From Streptosporangiaceae bacterium (GTDB lineage Bacteria; Actinomycetota; Actinomycetes; Streptosporangiales; Streptosporangiaceae): a DNA stretch of 56,055 bases. The notes beneath the pieces are model-generated. The model saw only the letters and a list, made by a program, of their open reading frames with translations, was not told where the DNA came from and did not search any database. The DNA is taken from assembly GCA_030038495.1 (NCBI GenBank), contig JASHOV010000100.1, positions 1-56,055 of the forward strand, written 5' to 3'. This document shows positions 43,666 through 52,514 of the stretch, piece by piece. The position numbers and the translations under genes were made by a program. How positions within the stretch are numbered: position 1 is the first letter of the stretch; the number at the start of each line of letters is the position of its first letter.

Positions 43666-44466
43666 GTGCAGCACGACACGGGTTCCAAGCTGCTACTGGT
43701 CGAGGTTGCCGGTCCCGTCGCCACCGTTACCTTCAATAACCCGGCCAAGCGGAACGCACTGTCTGCCGAGATCCGGGCCGCGCTGCCGGGGGTTATTGCC
43801 GCGCTGGGCAGCGATCCGGACGTACGCGTGCTCGTTATCACCGGGGCCGGGGACGAGGCGTTCGCGTCCGGCGCGGACATCTCGGAGTTCGGGCGGCAGC
43901 GCACCTCCCCCGAGGCCAGGGCCGAGTTCGACGCGAGCATGGCCGTCGTCGGCCGCGCCTGGGCCAGTTTGGACAAGCCCGTCATCGCGATGATCCGCGG
44001 ATTCTGCATGGGCGGCGGCCTGATAACCGCGCTGCAGGCCGACATCCGCATCGCCGCCGACAACGCGCAGTTCGGGATTCCGGCGGCCAGGCTCGGACTC
44101 GGCTACGGCTTCGGCGGCGTCACCGCCCTGACGAACCTGGTCGGGCCGGCCTGGACGGCGGAGATCCTCTTTTCCGCGCGGCGCTTCTCTGCGGCCGAGG
44201 CCCTGGCGATGGGCCTGATTAACCGGGTTGTCCCCGGCCCGGAGCTGCAGGAGCAGGTGATGAGCCTGGCGGCCGCGATCGCGGAGAACGCCCCGCTCAC
44301 CATTGCCGCGGCCAAGGCGGCGATCCGCGATGCCGGCCGATCCCCCGACCGCCGCGACCTGACCAGGGTCGAGGCGATGGTCGAGGCCTGCTTCCGGTCC
44401 GAGGACTACGTGGAGGGCCAGCGCGCGTTCGCCGAGAAGCGGCCGCCCAGGTTCTCGGGACGCTGA
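43666..44466 (+). CDS. Enoyl-CoA hydratase/isomerase (crotonase family)
   Basis: 266 residues, GTG start with AAGGTGA upstream. Crotonase fold: VATVTFNNPAKRNALS, ASGADISEFG (oxyanion hole Ala-Asp), MIRGFCMGGGLITALQADIRIAADNAQFGIPAARLGLGYGFGG. In typical hydratases the two catalytic Glu are at ...GE...E; here the positions read GLGYG and LVGPAWTAE, so one may be lost, and isomerase or another crotonase activity is possible. The final 28 bases of the gene, including the first two bases of its stop, recur exactly 288 bp downstream (44726-44753). Confidence 0.9.
   Translation: MQHDTGSKLLLVEVAGPVATVTFNNPAKRNALSAEIRAALPGVIAALGSDPDVRVLVITGAGDEAFASGADISEFGRQRTSPEARAEFDASMAVVGRAWASLDKPVIAMIRGFCMGGGLITALQADIRIAADNAQFGIPAARLGLGYGFGGVTALTNLVGPAWTAEILFSARRFSAAEALAMGLINRVVPGPELQEQVMSLAAAIAENAPLTIAAAKAAIRDAGRSPDRRDLTRVEAMVEACFRSEDYVEGQRAFAEKRPPRFSGR
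44438..44465. repeat. 28-bp direct repeat, copy 1 (3' end of the enoyl-CoA hydratase gene)
   Basis: Exact match to 44726-44753 (both begin AGCGGCCGCCCAGG). The copy lies inside the gene end; the match breaks at the last base of the stop codon. Spacing from start to start is 288 bp. Confidence 0.95.
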
Positions 44467-44585
44467 CCCCCTGAGTGCCGGTCCGCCCTCGCCCGGCGCG
44501 GCACGGGCGCCACTCTCACCCGCCCCACCCCGCGCCCGGCCCCACCCCGCGCCCCGACACCACCCCCGCGCCGGGCGCGGCGTCG

Positions 44586-44660
44586 CGACTCTTCCTCAGT
44601 TACGTGGGGTGCAAATCGGGAATATCGGCGCTCAGGTGCCATGTAACTGAGGAACAGTCG
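44586..44660. repeat. 75-bp imperfect palindrome (22-bp arms), possible MITE-like element
   Basis: Arms 44586-44607 and 44639-44660 pair with two mismatches (common core TTCCTCAGTTAC), loop of 31 bases. It is the only ordered part of a 484-bp gap (44467-44950) that begins with a C-rich stretch (44510-44580), and it lies inside the segment bounded by the 28-bp direct repeats. The segment is A+T richer than its neighbours. Confidence 0.85.
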
Positions 44661-44725
44661 CACGATATATCGGTAGACGAGTCATCTAACCATCGCAAAT
44701 CGGTCGTATATGCCAGATGGCTGGT

Positions 44726-44753
44726 AGCGGCCGCCCAGGTTCTCGGGACGCTG
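44726..44753. repeat. 28-bp direct repeat, copy 2 (duplicate of a gene 3' end)
   Basis: Exact second copy of 44438-44465 in the non-coding gap before the PadR gene. Just after it, the sequence is unrelated to that following copy 1. Confidence 0.95.
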
Positions 44754-44834
44754 GGCCCATGTGGTGCCTGGGCGGGCCCGCTCGCTGCGCCATGCAGGCA
44801 CGGGACTGGTGCCGCTCCCACCCGGGCGCAGCGG

Positions 44835-44863
44835 GTCAGGGTTTTCCCTGACGTTTCCCTGAC
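44835..44863. repeat. Hairpin plus repeated arm upstream of the PadR operon
   Basis: GTCAGGG (44835-44841), TTTT loop, CCCTGAC (44846-44852), then a second CCCTGAC (44857-44863). The first arm can pair with either right arm. Lies just upstream of the PadR operon promoter; may be terminator-like or an operator. Confidence 0.5.
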
Positions 44864-44898
44864 TCGCGGCCCGCGGGCTGGCGCGCCGATCTATATAC

Positions 44899-44913
44899 CG
44901 AGTATAATACTCG
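44899..44913 (+). promoter_or_regulatory. Operator palindrome overlapping a TATAAT box, PadR operon
   Basis: CGAGTATAATACTCG is a perfect palindrome of 7-bp arms around one A and contains a consensus -10 box TATAAT (44903-44908). It lies 37 bp before the PadR start (ATG 44951, GGGAG at 44941-44945). Binding of a dimeric regulator here would directly block RNA polymerase, fitting PadR autorepression. No good -35 is seen. Confidence 0.65.
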
Positions 44914-44950
44914 TAGCTATACAGGGTTTACTACCGTACCGGGAGTGTTC

Positions 44951-45556
44951 ATGAGCGTTAAGCATGCGCTGTTGGCCCTGCTCAGCGAGGGTCCGAAGTA
45001 CGGACTCCAGCTCCGTGAGGAGTTCGAGGCGAACACCGGGCAGGTCTGGCCGCTGAACGTCGGCCAGGTCTACACGACGCTGCAGCGGCTTGAGCGGGAC
45101 GGCCTGGTTGCCGCAGCCGATTCCGGGGCCGGTGACCCGGGACCGCAGAAGGCCTACTGGATCACCGAGGCCGGATCCGCCGACCTTGCCGAGTGGCTGA
45201 AAGTCCCGCCGGACCTGTCCGTCCCGCCGCGTGACGACCTCGTGATGAAGGTGCTGATCGCCGTGCGGGTGCCGGGCACCGATGTGTCCGAGGTCATCCA
45301 GGCGCACCGCCGGTACCTCGTTCAGCTCATGCAGGAGTGGACCAGGCTGAAGGAAGACGACAACGGCAGGGACCCGGCGTTCTCACTGGTTGTCGACTCC
45401 GAGTTGTTCCGCATCGACTCCGTTGTCCGCTGGCTGGACGCGGCCGAGGCCCGGCTGCGCCGTGCCCTGGCCGACGGCTGGAAACCCGCCCGGGCTCTTC
45501 CCGCGCCGGCGGGTGCCAGGCTGCCTAGCCGACCCACGATGGGAGCAAGGCGATGA
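44951..45556 (+). CDS. PadR-family transcriptional regulator
   Basis: 201 residues from ATG 44951 (GGGAG five bases upstream; GTG 44945 is inside that site). PadR winged helix: SVKHALLALLSEGPKYGLQLREEFEANTGQVWPLNVGQVYTTLQRLERDGLV, then the wing. The C-terminal part (about 110-180) is the helical dimerisation domain: EVIQAHRRYLVQLMQEWTRLKEDD. PadR proteins of this kind repress efflux ABC genes until a drug or phenolic ligand binds. Its ATGA overlap with the ATPase gene and the palindrome at its promoter support autoregulated control of the exporter. Confidence 0.95.
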   Translation: MSVKHALLALLSEGPKYGLQLREEFEANTGQVWPLNVGQVYTTLQRLERDGLVAAADSGAGDPGPQKAYWITEAGSADLAEWLKVPPDLSVPPRDDLVMKVLIAVRVPGTDVSEVIQAHRRYLVQLMQEWTRLKEDDNGRDPAFSLVVDSELFRIDSVVRWLDAAEARLRRALADGWKPARALPAPAGARLPSRPTMGARR

Positions 45557-46269
45557 GCGTCCTCGAACTGCGCTCCATATCCAAGGTCTACGGCCGGGGC
45601 GCCGCCGAAGTCCAGGCGCTTCGCGATGTCTCCCTCACCGTCGCCGCCGGTGAGATGGCAGCGGTCATGGGCCCGTCCGGGTCCGGCAAGTCCACGTTTC
45701 TGACGATCGCCGGCACCCTGGAGGAGCCGACCTCCGGCGCCGTGCTGGTCAACGGCAAAGACACGGTGCGCATGTCCGGCGGCGCGAAGTCACGGCTGCG
45801 CCGCCGCACGATCGGCTACGTCTTCCAGGACTTCAACCTGCTGCCAGGCCTGACCGCGGCGGAGAACGTGTCCCTGCCCCTGGAACTCGACGGAACCTCG
45901 ATGGGCAAGGCGCATCAGGCCGCGCTGAAGGTCCTGGAAGAGCTCGGCCTCAGCGACCAGGCCCACCGCTTCCCCGACCAGCTGTCGGGCGGCGAGCGGC
46001 AGCGGGTCGCGATCGCCCGTGCGGTCGTGGGAGAGCGGATGCTGCTGCTCGCCGACGAGCCGTCCGGGGCGCTCGACTCGGCGAACGGCGAGGCCGTGAT
46101 GCAGCTCATCCACACCTACTGCAAGCGCGGCACCGCCGCCATCGTCGTCACCCACGACGCGCAGCTCGCCTCCTGGGCGGACCGGGTCGTGTTCCTGCGC
46201 GACGGCCGAATCGTCGACCAGACCGCGGCCCCCGTAGGCCCCGAGACGCTGCTGGAGCCCTCGTCATGA
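45553..46269 (+). CDS. ABC exporter ATPase (MacB/LolD type)
   Basis: 238 residues. One ABC domain: [11 protein letters not shown] (Walker A), [25 protein letters not shown] (Q-loop and typical LolD/MacB stretch), [16 protein letters not shown] (signature), [19 protein letters not shown] (Walker B and D-loop), [24 protein letters not shown] (H-loop). Overlaps both neighbours by four bases (ATGA). Powers the FtsX-type permease encoded next; such pairs in actinomycetes act in antibiotic resistance or lipid/peptide export. Confidence 0.96.
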   Translation: MSVLELRSISKVYGRGAAEVQALRDVSLTVAAGEMAAVMGPSGSGKSTFLTIAGTLEEPTSGAVLVNGKDTVRMSGGAKSRLRRRTIGYVFQDFNLLPGLTAAENVSLPLELDGTSMGKAHQAALKVLEELGLSDQAHRFPDQLSGGERQRVAIARAVVGERMLLLADEPSGALDSANGEAVMQLIHTYCKRGTAAIVVTHDAQLASWADRVVFLRDGRIVDQTAAPVGPETLLEPSS

Positions 46270-48848
46270 GCATGACCGTTTACGCCAGTGACGACCGGCA
46301 GGCCCGCGAGCCGGAGGACCCGCGCCGTGCCGCCATGGCCCGCCGCTCGCTGTCGCGCTGGGCGGTGCGCCTCGCACTGCGCGAGTGGAAGCAGCGGATC
46401 CTGATCGCGGCACTGATCGCGGTGGCGTCCGCCGCGACGCTGCTCGGCATCGCGGTTGCCTCCGCGACGCCTGGCACCCCGAACGCCGGCACCCTCGGCA
46501 CTGCCCAGACCCTCGTTCAGCTGCCAGGCGCCACCGGCAACCTCACCGGCGTTATCGCCAGGATCGAGAAGGCCTACGGCCCGGCGAGCGTGATCTACGA
46601 CCAGCCGATCACGACCGGCCAGGCCGGCGGCGCCGACCTGCGGGCCCAGGATCCGTCAGCGCCCTATACCCGGGTGCTGCTTGCTCTCGACTCCGGTCAT
46701 TACCCGTCGGAGCCAGGCCAGGTGGCGGTCACATCCGGACTCGCCCGACTCTACAGCCTGAAGATCGGCTCCACCTGGCACGTCCCGGCGGGAACGGGCG
46801 CCGAGGCCGGCCGCGCCTACACCGTCACCGGCATCGTCGAGGACCCGTCCAACCTGCTCGACGAGTTCGCACTCGTCGCCCCGGGTCAGCTCGCCGGTTC
46901 GGGCCAGCTCACCAGCTCCGGCCAGGTACGGATCTTCCTGGGCGAGTCCCTGGACTCCGCCGCCGCGTCCGCGGCCGGCAACGTTATCCCGAAGAACGCG
47001 GTCGTCACCACTCCCGTCCCTGGCAACTCGGTCTTGTCCCCGGCGACCATCGTGCTCATCATTTCGGTGATCGGCCTGGTCTTCATCGGCCTGGTCGCCA
47101 CGGCCGCGTTCACCGTCATGGCCCAGCGCAGGCAGCGCGCCCTCGGCATGCTCGCCTCGCTCGGCGCGACCGAGTCCGACGTCAGGTTCGTGCTGATCGC
47201 CGATGGCCTGATCGGCGGTGTGGTCGGCGCGACCATCGGCGCCGCGGCCGCGCTCGGCGGCTGGCTCTGGTATTACCCGCACCTCGAGATCGCCGCCGCC
47301 CACCGCATCGACCCCTTCAGCCTGCCCTGGGCGGCCGTGGTCATCGGCCTGCTGCTCGCCGTGGCCACCTCCGTCCTCGCTGCCGTCTGGCCGGGGCGCG
47401 CGGTCAGCAAGGTCCCTGTCGTCGCGGCCATCTCGGGCAGAATCGAAGCGCCGCCGCTGGTCAGCCGCTCGCTGCGGCCCGGTCTCATCTTCCTGGCCGC
47501 GGGCCTGTTCGTGCTGTTCTTCTCCAGCGGTGCGAGCGGCGGCTCGAGCGCCGGATACCTGGTCATCGCCGGAATGCTCTGCTGCGAGATCGCGTGCGCC
47601 CTGCTCGCCCCTTTCATCGTGGACAAGCTCTCCCGGCTGGCCTGGCGCGCCCCGCTCGCCTCCCGGCTGGCACTGCGCGACCTGGCGCGCTACCGGTCCA
47701 GGGCAGGTGCCGCGCTCGCTGCGGTCTCGTTCGCGGTATTCATCGCCACAGTCGCGATCGTCATCGCCAGCATCAAGTTCGACGACGCCCTCGACTACAT
47801 CGCGCCGAACATGGCGGCCAACCAGCTCATCCTCTACAACCCGGGCAATGACCCGGCCCAGTACCAGCCGGGGCAGCTCACCCCCGCCGCCAGGCTGGCC
47901 GCGACGCAGCAGCAGGCGAATGCGCTCGCCGCCCAGTTCCACGCCCCTGCGCCGCTCGAGCTCGACCAGGCGGTCAGCGCGAACGTTGCGCAGCCCGGCC
48001 AGCCCACGCAAAACTACGACGGCGCGATCATCAGCCTGAGCGGCCCAGGGTCCGCCGGTCTGACGTACGTGGCCACCCCGGCACTGCTCAGGGCGTTCGG
48101 CATCAGCCGGAGCGAGGTGAACCCGGACGCTGACGTACTCACCATGCGCGCGCTACTGCCTGCTGCGGGGAATCTAGCCCTGGTCAGCGGCAGCTATCAG
48201 GCCCTGTCGCCGAACACTCCCTGCCCGGCGGGGATGTGCATCCAGAACCCGGTCATCCAGGAGATAAGCAAGCTACCGGCCGGTACCGATGTGCCGAACA
48301 CGGTCATCACCGAAGGGGCGGTCAAGGCGCTGCACGAGACGATGGTCCCGGTCGGCTGGCTGATCCAGGCTCCTGGCGCCCTCACCGCGGTGCAGATCAA
48401 CGCGGCCCGCCAGGCCGCGCTCGGCCTCGGCACCACCGTCGATACGAAGACCGGGGCGCCCAGCCTTGGCGAGGTCAGCAACGGCGCCACCATCGGCGGC
48501 TTGCTCCTGGCCCTCGGCGTCCTCGCCATGACCGTCGGCCTGATCCGCAGCGAGACCGTCGGCGACCTGCGGACGCTGACCGCGGCGGGCGCGGGCGGCC
48601 GGACCAGGCGGGCGCTGACCGGCGTCACCGCGGGCGTGATCGCCTTCCTTGGCGCAGCGCTCGGCGCGGTAGCGGGATGCCTCGCGGTATTGGCGTGGGC
48701 GCACGCAAACCTCACGCAGGTCTTCGGCGACGTGCCGTGGAGCGACTTCGGCCTGCTCGTCATCGGCATGCCGCTGATCGGAGCCGCCGCCGGGTGGCTG
48801 CTAGGCGGCCGTCAGCCGCCCGCGGTCTCGCGCCAGCCCATGGAATAA
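46266..48848 (+). CDS. ABC exporter permease, double FtsX type
   Basis: 860 residues. A basic N-terminus then helix ILIAALIAVASAATLLGIAVA, a first outside domain (about 60-250), three helices with the FtsX pattern (VLIISVIGLVFIGLVATAAFTVMAQRRQRALGMLASLGATESDVRFVLIADGLIGGVVGATIGAAAAL), then a second set with a further outside domain (about 515-740) and final helices with MTVGLIRSETVGDLRTLTAAGAGGRTRRALTGVTAGVIAFLGAALG. The ERQLALLRAVGA-type coupling segment appears twice, as QRRQRALGMLASLGAT and GDLRTLTAAGAGG. Mechanotransmitting exporter with the upstream ATPase. Substrate unknown. Confidence 0.93.
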   Translation: MSMTVYASDDRQAREPEDPRRAAMARRSLSRWAVRLALREWKQRILIAALIAVASAATLLGIAVASATPGTPNAGTLGTAQTLVQLPGATGNLTGVIARIEKAYGPASVIYDQPITTGQAGGADLRAQDPSAPYTRVLLALDSGHYPSEPGQVAVTSGLARLYSLKIGSTWHVPAGTGAEAGRAYTVTGIVEDPSNLLDEFALVAPGQLAGSGQLTSSGQVRIFLGESLDSAAASAAGNVIPKNAVVTTPVPGNSVLSPATIVLIISVIGLVFIGLVATAAFTVMAQRRQRALGMLASLGATESDVRFVLIADGLIGGVVGATIGAAAALGGWLWYYPHLEIAAAHRIDPFSLPWAAVVIGLLLAVATSVLAAVWPGRAVSKVPVVAAISGRIEAPPLVSRSLRPGLIFLAAGLFVLFFSSGASGGSSAGYLVIAGMLCCEIACALLAPFIVDKLSRLAWRAPLASRLALRDLARYRSRAGAALAAVSFAVFIATVAIVIASIKFDDALDYIAPNMAANQLILYNPGNDPAQYQPGQLTPAARLAATQQQANALAAQFHAPAPLELDQAVSANVAQPGQPTQNYDGAIISLSGPGSAGLTYVATPALLRAFGISRSEVNPDADVLTMRALLPAAGNLALVSGSYQALSPNTPCPAGMCIQNPVIQEISKLPAGTDVPNTVITEGAVKALHETMVPVGWLIQAPGALTAVQINAARQAALGLGTTVDTKTGAPSLGEVSNGATIGGLLLALGVLAMTVGLIRSETVGDLRTLTAAGAGGRTRRALTGVTAGVIAFLGAALGAVAGCLAVLAWAHANLTQVFGDVPWSDFGLLVIGMPLIGAAAGWLLGGRQPPAVSRQPME

Positions 48849-48981
48849 CCGGAGAATCTCAGAACGCGGCCGTGCCGGCACGCCTGGAAATCCGGGCTTC
48901 GGGGCGGCCGCGGGTGTCGGCCGGCCACGCCGGTAGGGTGATGATGCGTCCGGGCTGAGCTGCGGCTGGAGGTAGGTGCCT

Positions 48982-50049
48982 GTGGCCTGCGAGATTTCCT
49001 GGTTCGCGCCGCTGTGCGACGAGGACTACGAGTTCCTCGGCGTGCAGGATGCCGGCCTGCTGTCAGGCTGGGAGCACTGCCGTGGCATCGCACTGCGCGC
49101 GGACGAGGCCGGCTTCGACAACATGCTGCTGCCGTCCAACTACGCGACCGGAATCGACTCCATCGCGTTCGCGGCGGGTATCGCTCCGCTGCTGCGGCGC
49201 CTGCAGCTGCTGGTCGCCGTGCGCATGGGCGAGCTGTGGCCACCACAGCTGGCCCGTCAGCTCGCGACGATCGACGAGATGCTGGGCGGCAGGCTCACGG
49301 TCAACATCATCTCCTCCGACCTGCCCGGGCAGCAGCTGGAGTCGGCGCCGCGCTACCAGCGCACCCTGGAGATGATGCGGGTGCTGCGCGACCTGCTCGA
49401 CAGCAAGCCGGTCGATACCGAGGGCGAATTTGTGCGCCTGACGCTTGACCCACCGCGAATCCGGCCGGCCGGCGGCTGCCCGCCGTTCTATTTCGGCGGA
49501 CTGTCGGAGGCAGCCAGGGAGGTGGCCGCTCAGGCGGCAGACGTCTTCCTGATGTGGCCGGACACGATGCCGGCGGTGCAGCGCATCATCGCGGACATGC
49601 GCCAGCGGGCGGACCGCCGCGGCCGGACGCTGCGATTCGGCTACCGCGTGCACGTGATTGTCCGCGAGACCGAGGATGCCGCACGGGCGGCCGCCGCGCG
49701 GCTGGTGTCCCGGCTGGATGACGAGACCGGGCGCAGGCTCAGGGATCAGTCGCTGCATACCGCCTCGACCGGGCAGCTCCGCCAGGGCGAGCTGCGCGAC
49801 CTGGCCGACATCGACGGTTTCGTAGAGCCGAACCTGTGGACCGGTATCGGCCGGGCCCGGTCCGGCGCCGGCGCCGCGATCGTCGGTGACCCCGATCAGG
49901 TGCTGGCCAAGCTGAGCGCCTACGCTGACCTCGGTATCGAGGCCTTCATCCTGTCCGGATACCCGCATGCGGCCGAGTGCGACCTGTTCGCCCGGCACGT
50001 TCTCCCCCGGCTCGACCACGGCCCGCTGCTCCCGCGCGCCGGCCGCTGA
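48982..50049 (+). CDS. LLM-family monooxygenase, SsuD-like
   Basis: 355 residues from GTG 48982, eight bases after GGAGGT; the GTG at 48976 is only two bases from that site. Bacterial luciferase-like barrel of the alkanesulfonate monooxygenase branch: ISWFAPLCDEDYEF, FDNMLLPSNYATGIDSIAFAAGIAPLLRRLQLLVAVRMGELWPPQLARQLATIDEMLGGRLTVNIISSD, YFGGLSEAARE and YRVHVIVRETEDAA. Likely uses FMNH2 from a reductase encoded elsewhere to cut a C-S (or similar) bond; substrate not clear. The stop codon shares its last base with the galK ATG, an unusual pairing. Confidence 0.85.
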   Translation: MACEISWFAPLCDEDYEFLGVQDAGLLSGWEHCRGIALRADEAGFDNMLLPSNYATGIDSIAFAAGIAPLLRRLQLLVAVRMGELWPPQLARQLATIDEMLGGRLTVNIISSDLPGQQLESAPRYQRTLEMMRVLRDLLDSKPVDTEGEFVRLTLDPPRIRPAGGCPPFYFGGLSEAAREVAAQAADVFLMWPDTMPAVQRIIADMRQRADRRGRTLRFGYRVHVIVRETEDAARAAAARLVSRLDDETGRRLRDQSLHTASTGQLRQGELRDLADIDGFVEPNLWTGIGRARSGAGAAIVGDPDQVLAKLSAYADLGIEAFILSGYPHAAECDLFARHVLPRLDHGPLLPRAGR

Positions 50050-51215
50050 TGCGGCCACAGGCCGATCCGGCACCGGCCGATCCGGCACCGGCCGACCTGT
50101 TCGCTGACCGTTACGGCCCGCGGCCCGAGGGCGTCTGGGGTGCGCCCGGCCGGGTGAACCTCATCGGCGAGCACACCGATTACAACGAGGGCTTCGCCCT
50201 GCCGTTCGCGATCAGCGCCGGGGTATACGTTGCCGCCGCCGCGCGTGACGACGGGATACTCGCGCTGACATCACGCCAGCAAGGCAGCGCCGTGGTCGAG
50301 GTACCGGTAGCAGCCCTTGCGCCGGGAGTGCCGGGCGGCTGGGCCGCCTATCCCGCGGGCGTGGCCTGGGCACTGCAGTCGGCCGGTCATCGTGTCGGCG
50401 GCGCGAGCATGGCGATCGACGCCGACCTGCCGGCCGGCGCGGGCCTGTCCTCATCTGCGGCTCTGGAGTGCGCGGCCGGGCTCGCGCTGGCCGACCTGTA
50501 CGAGCTCACCGTGTCCCGCCCGGAACTTGCAGCCCTCGGCAGGCACGCGGAGAACGACTTCGTCGGCGCACCGACCGGCCTGATGGACCAGCTAGCGGTC
50601 CTGCTCGGCCAGGCGGGCCACGCGCTCCTGCTCGACTGCCGCGAGGGGACCGCGGCTCCCGTGCCACTCGACGCGGCCGCTGCCGATCTGGAACTGATGG
50701 TGATCGACACGCGCGCGCAGCACGAGCTCAGCGACGGCGGGTACGGCGCCCGGCGCAGCAGCTGCGAGGCGGCGGCGCTAGCGCTGGGGGTGCGATCGCT
50801 GCGCGACATAGCCGATCCGGAAGCCCTCGGGCGGCTGGCCGACCCGCTGCTCATGCGGCGGGCCCGGCATGTCGTGACCGAGAACAGGCGCGTATTGCAG
50901 ACCGCTGAGCTGCTCCGCGCGGGCGAGCTGCACCGGGTCGGACCGCTGCTGACCGATTCCCACGAGTCGCTGCGGGATGACTTTGAAGTCTCCTGGCCGG
51001 AGGCTAACTCTACCGTCGAGGCCGCCCTCGGAGCCGGAGCGTGCGGAGCCAGGATGACCGGCGGCGGCTTCGGCGGCTCGGTTATCGCCCTCGTGCCCGC
51101 GGAGGTGTCCGCCGACGTGGCCGACACCGTGACCGCGGTCTTCGCCCGCAACCGCTGGAGCCCGCCCGTGATCACCAGCCGGATCCCCGCTCCCGGCGCG
51201 CGCAGGCTTGGCTGA
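50049..51215 (+). CDS. galK: Galactokinase
   Basis: 388 residues from ATG 50049. The first codons hold a short repeat (ADPAPADPAPAD). GHMP-kinase features: GAPGRVNLIGEHTDYNEGFALPFAI (the galactokinase signature), LPAGAGLSSSAALECAAGLAL (phosphate loop), FVGAPTGLMDQLAVLLG, and GACGARMTGGGFGGSVIAL near the end. Phosphorylates alpha-D-galactose with ATP in the Leloir pathway. galT lies convergently just beyond; no galE is in the window. Confidence 0.96.
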   Translation: MRPQADPAPADPAPADLFADRYGPRPEGVWGAPGRVNLIGEHTDYNEGFALPFAISAGVYVAAAARDDGILALTSRQQGSAVVEVPVAALAPGVPGGWAAYPAGVAWALQSAGHRVGGASMAIDADLPAGAGLSSSAALECAAGLALADLYELTVSRPELAALGRHAENDFVGAPTGLMDQLAVLLGQAGHALLLDCREGTAAPVPLDAAAADLELMVIDTRAQHELSDGGYGARRSSCEAAALALGVRSLRDIADPEALGRLADPLLMRRARHVVTENRRVLQTAELLRAGELHRVGPLLTDSHESLRDDFEVSWPEANSTVEAALGAGACGARMTGGGFGGSVIALVPAEVSADVADTVTAVFARNRWSPPVITSRIPAPGARRLG

Positions 51216-51268
51216 GCTCCTCCGGCGGGGTTCGGGGGGTCGTTCCCGGCTGGTAGCAGCCGCCGGGA

Positions 51269-52381
51269 TCAGCCCAGCTCCCGCAGCAGGCGCGCCGCCG
51301 CCTCCGGCGCGATGTCCTGGGTGAACATGCCCATGCCGGACTCGGTTCCGGCCAGGAACTTCAGCTTCCCCGGCGCCCGCCGCACCGTGAAGAGCTCCAG
51401 GTGCAGGGCAAAGTCCGCGCCGTGCCCGGCCGGTGCCTGGTGCCAGGCGGAAATGTAGGGCGCGGGCTGGCCGAACAGCCGGTCGAACCGTCGCAGCAGA
51501 TCGAGGTAGAGCTCGCAGAACTCGGCCCGAGCCGCGCCGTCCAGGACCGGCAGATCGGGCGCGCGGCGGCGCGGGTAGAGATGGACCTCGTAAGGCCAGC
51601 GCGCGGCATGCGGCACGAACGCGAGCCAGTGACTGCCCGCCGCCACGATGCGCGCGCCGTCCGCGAGCTCGGCCGCGACGAGATCGTCGAAAAGACTGCG
51701 GCCGGTCTCCCGGCGGTAGCGAGCACACGAGGTCAGCATCCGGTCGGTGCGCGGGGTGATGAACGGGCAGGCATAGATCTGCCCGTGCGGGTGCGACAGC
51801 GTCACGCCGATCTCGCTGCCGCGGTTCTCGAAGCAGTAGACCTGCTCGACGCCAGGAAGCCGCGCGAGCTCCGCGGAGCGGTCGACCCACGCGGCCATGA
51901 CGGTCGCCGCCTGGTCGGTACCGAGGTCGGCGAAGGATGCCGTGTGCTGCGGACTGAAGCAGACAACCTCGCACCGGCCCGTGGCGGGCCGGGAGACCAG
52001 CAGGCTCTCCGGGGTTGCAGGGGGCCGGCCGCCAGCCAGCCCGCCTGCCGGATGGCTCGTGAACGCGGGGAAGCGGTTCTCGAAAACCGCGACCTCGTAC
52101 TCCGGTGCCGGAATCTCGGTACGAGAGCCCGGCGTCGACGGGCACAACGGGCACTGATCGTCGGCGGGCCGGAACGTGCGGTCCTGGCGATGACTGGCAA
52201 CGGTGACCCACTCACCGAGCAGCCAGTCCCAGCGGATCTCGGACGGCGTGCCCGGCGTGCTGACCGGCCGCCGGTCCTGGTAGTCGGCCGGGTGCGCAGG
52301 GGTCGCGCCGAAGTACATCAGTTCCCGGCCGTCGGCCAGCATCACGGTTGTCTTGCGGACCTGCAGGTTGGCGTGGCTCAT
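51269..52381 (-). CDS. galT: Galactose-1-phosphate uridylyltransferase
   Basis: 370 residues. HIT-family transferase: DWLLGEWVTVASHRQDRTFRP, zinc-type CPLCPSTPG, FENRFPAFT, and GVTLSHPHGQIYACPF with the catalytic HxH. LFTVRRAPGKLKFLAGTESGMGMFTQDI at the end matches the GalT C-terminus. Exchanges UDP between UDP-glucose and galactose-1-phosphate. Converges with galK, 53 bp apart, so the two Leloir genes are not one operon here. Confidence 0.95.
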   Translation of the reverse strand: MSHANLQVRKTTVMLADGRELMYFGATPAHPADYQDRRPVSTPGTPSEIRWDWLLGEWVTVASHRQDRTFRPADDQCPLCPSTPGSRTEIPAPEYEVAVFENRFPAFTSHPAGGLAGGRPPATPESLLVSRPATGRCEVVCFSPQHTASFADLGTDQAATVMAAWVDRSAELARLPGVEQVYCFENRGSEIGVTLSHPHGQIYACPFITPRTDRMLTSCARYRRETGRSLFDDLVAAELADGARIVAAGSHWLAFVPHAARWPYEVHLYPRRRAPDLPVLDGAARAEFCELYLDLLRRFDRLFGQPAPYISAWHQAPAGHGADFALHLELFTVRRAPGKLKFLAGTESGMGMFTQDIAPEAAARLLRELG

Positions 52382-52514
52382 GGTCCTCGGCGGGTCGCTG
52401 CGCGGAAGGTCGTGCTGCGGCGGCTGCGCGGGTAGTCCCCGGCAAGCTCCGCACCTTGACCATTATCGCGTTCCCGGCCCCGGAGGCGGCCGCGGTTCGA
52501 ATCGCGACCCGGCG

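Noticed and set aside
44475-44954. Plus-strand ORF running from the ECH gene end to the PadR promoter
   Set aside because: Pro-rich then palindrome-derived sequence; crosses the operator region; no domain.
52490-52507. tRNA T-arm-like GGTTCGAATC
   Set aside because: The flanking bases do not form a proper five-pair T stem and no anticodon arm or acceptor stem fits upstream; chance match.
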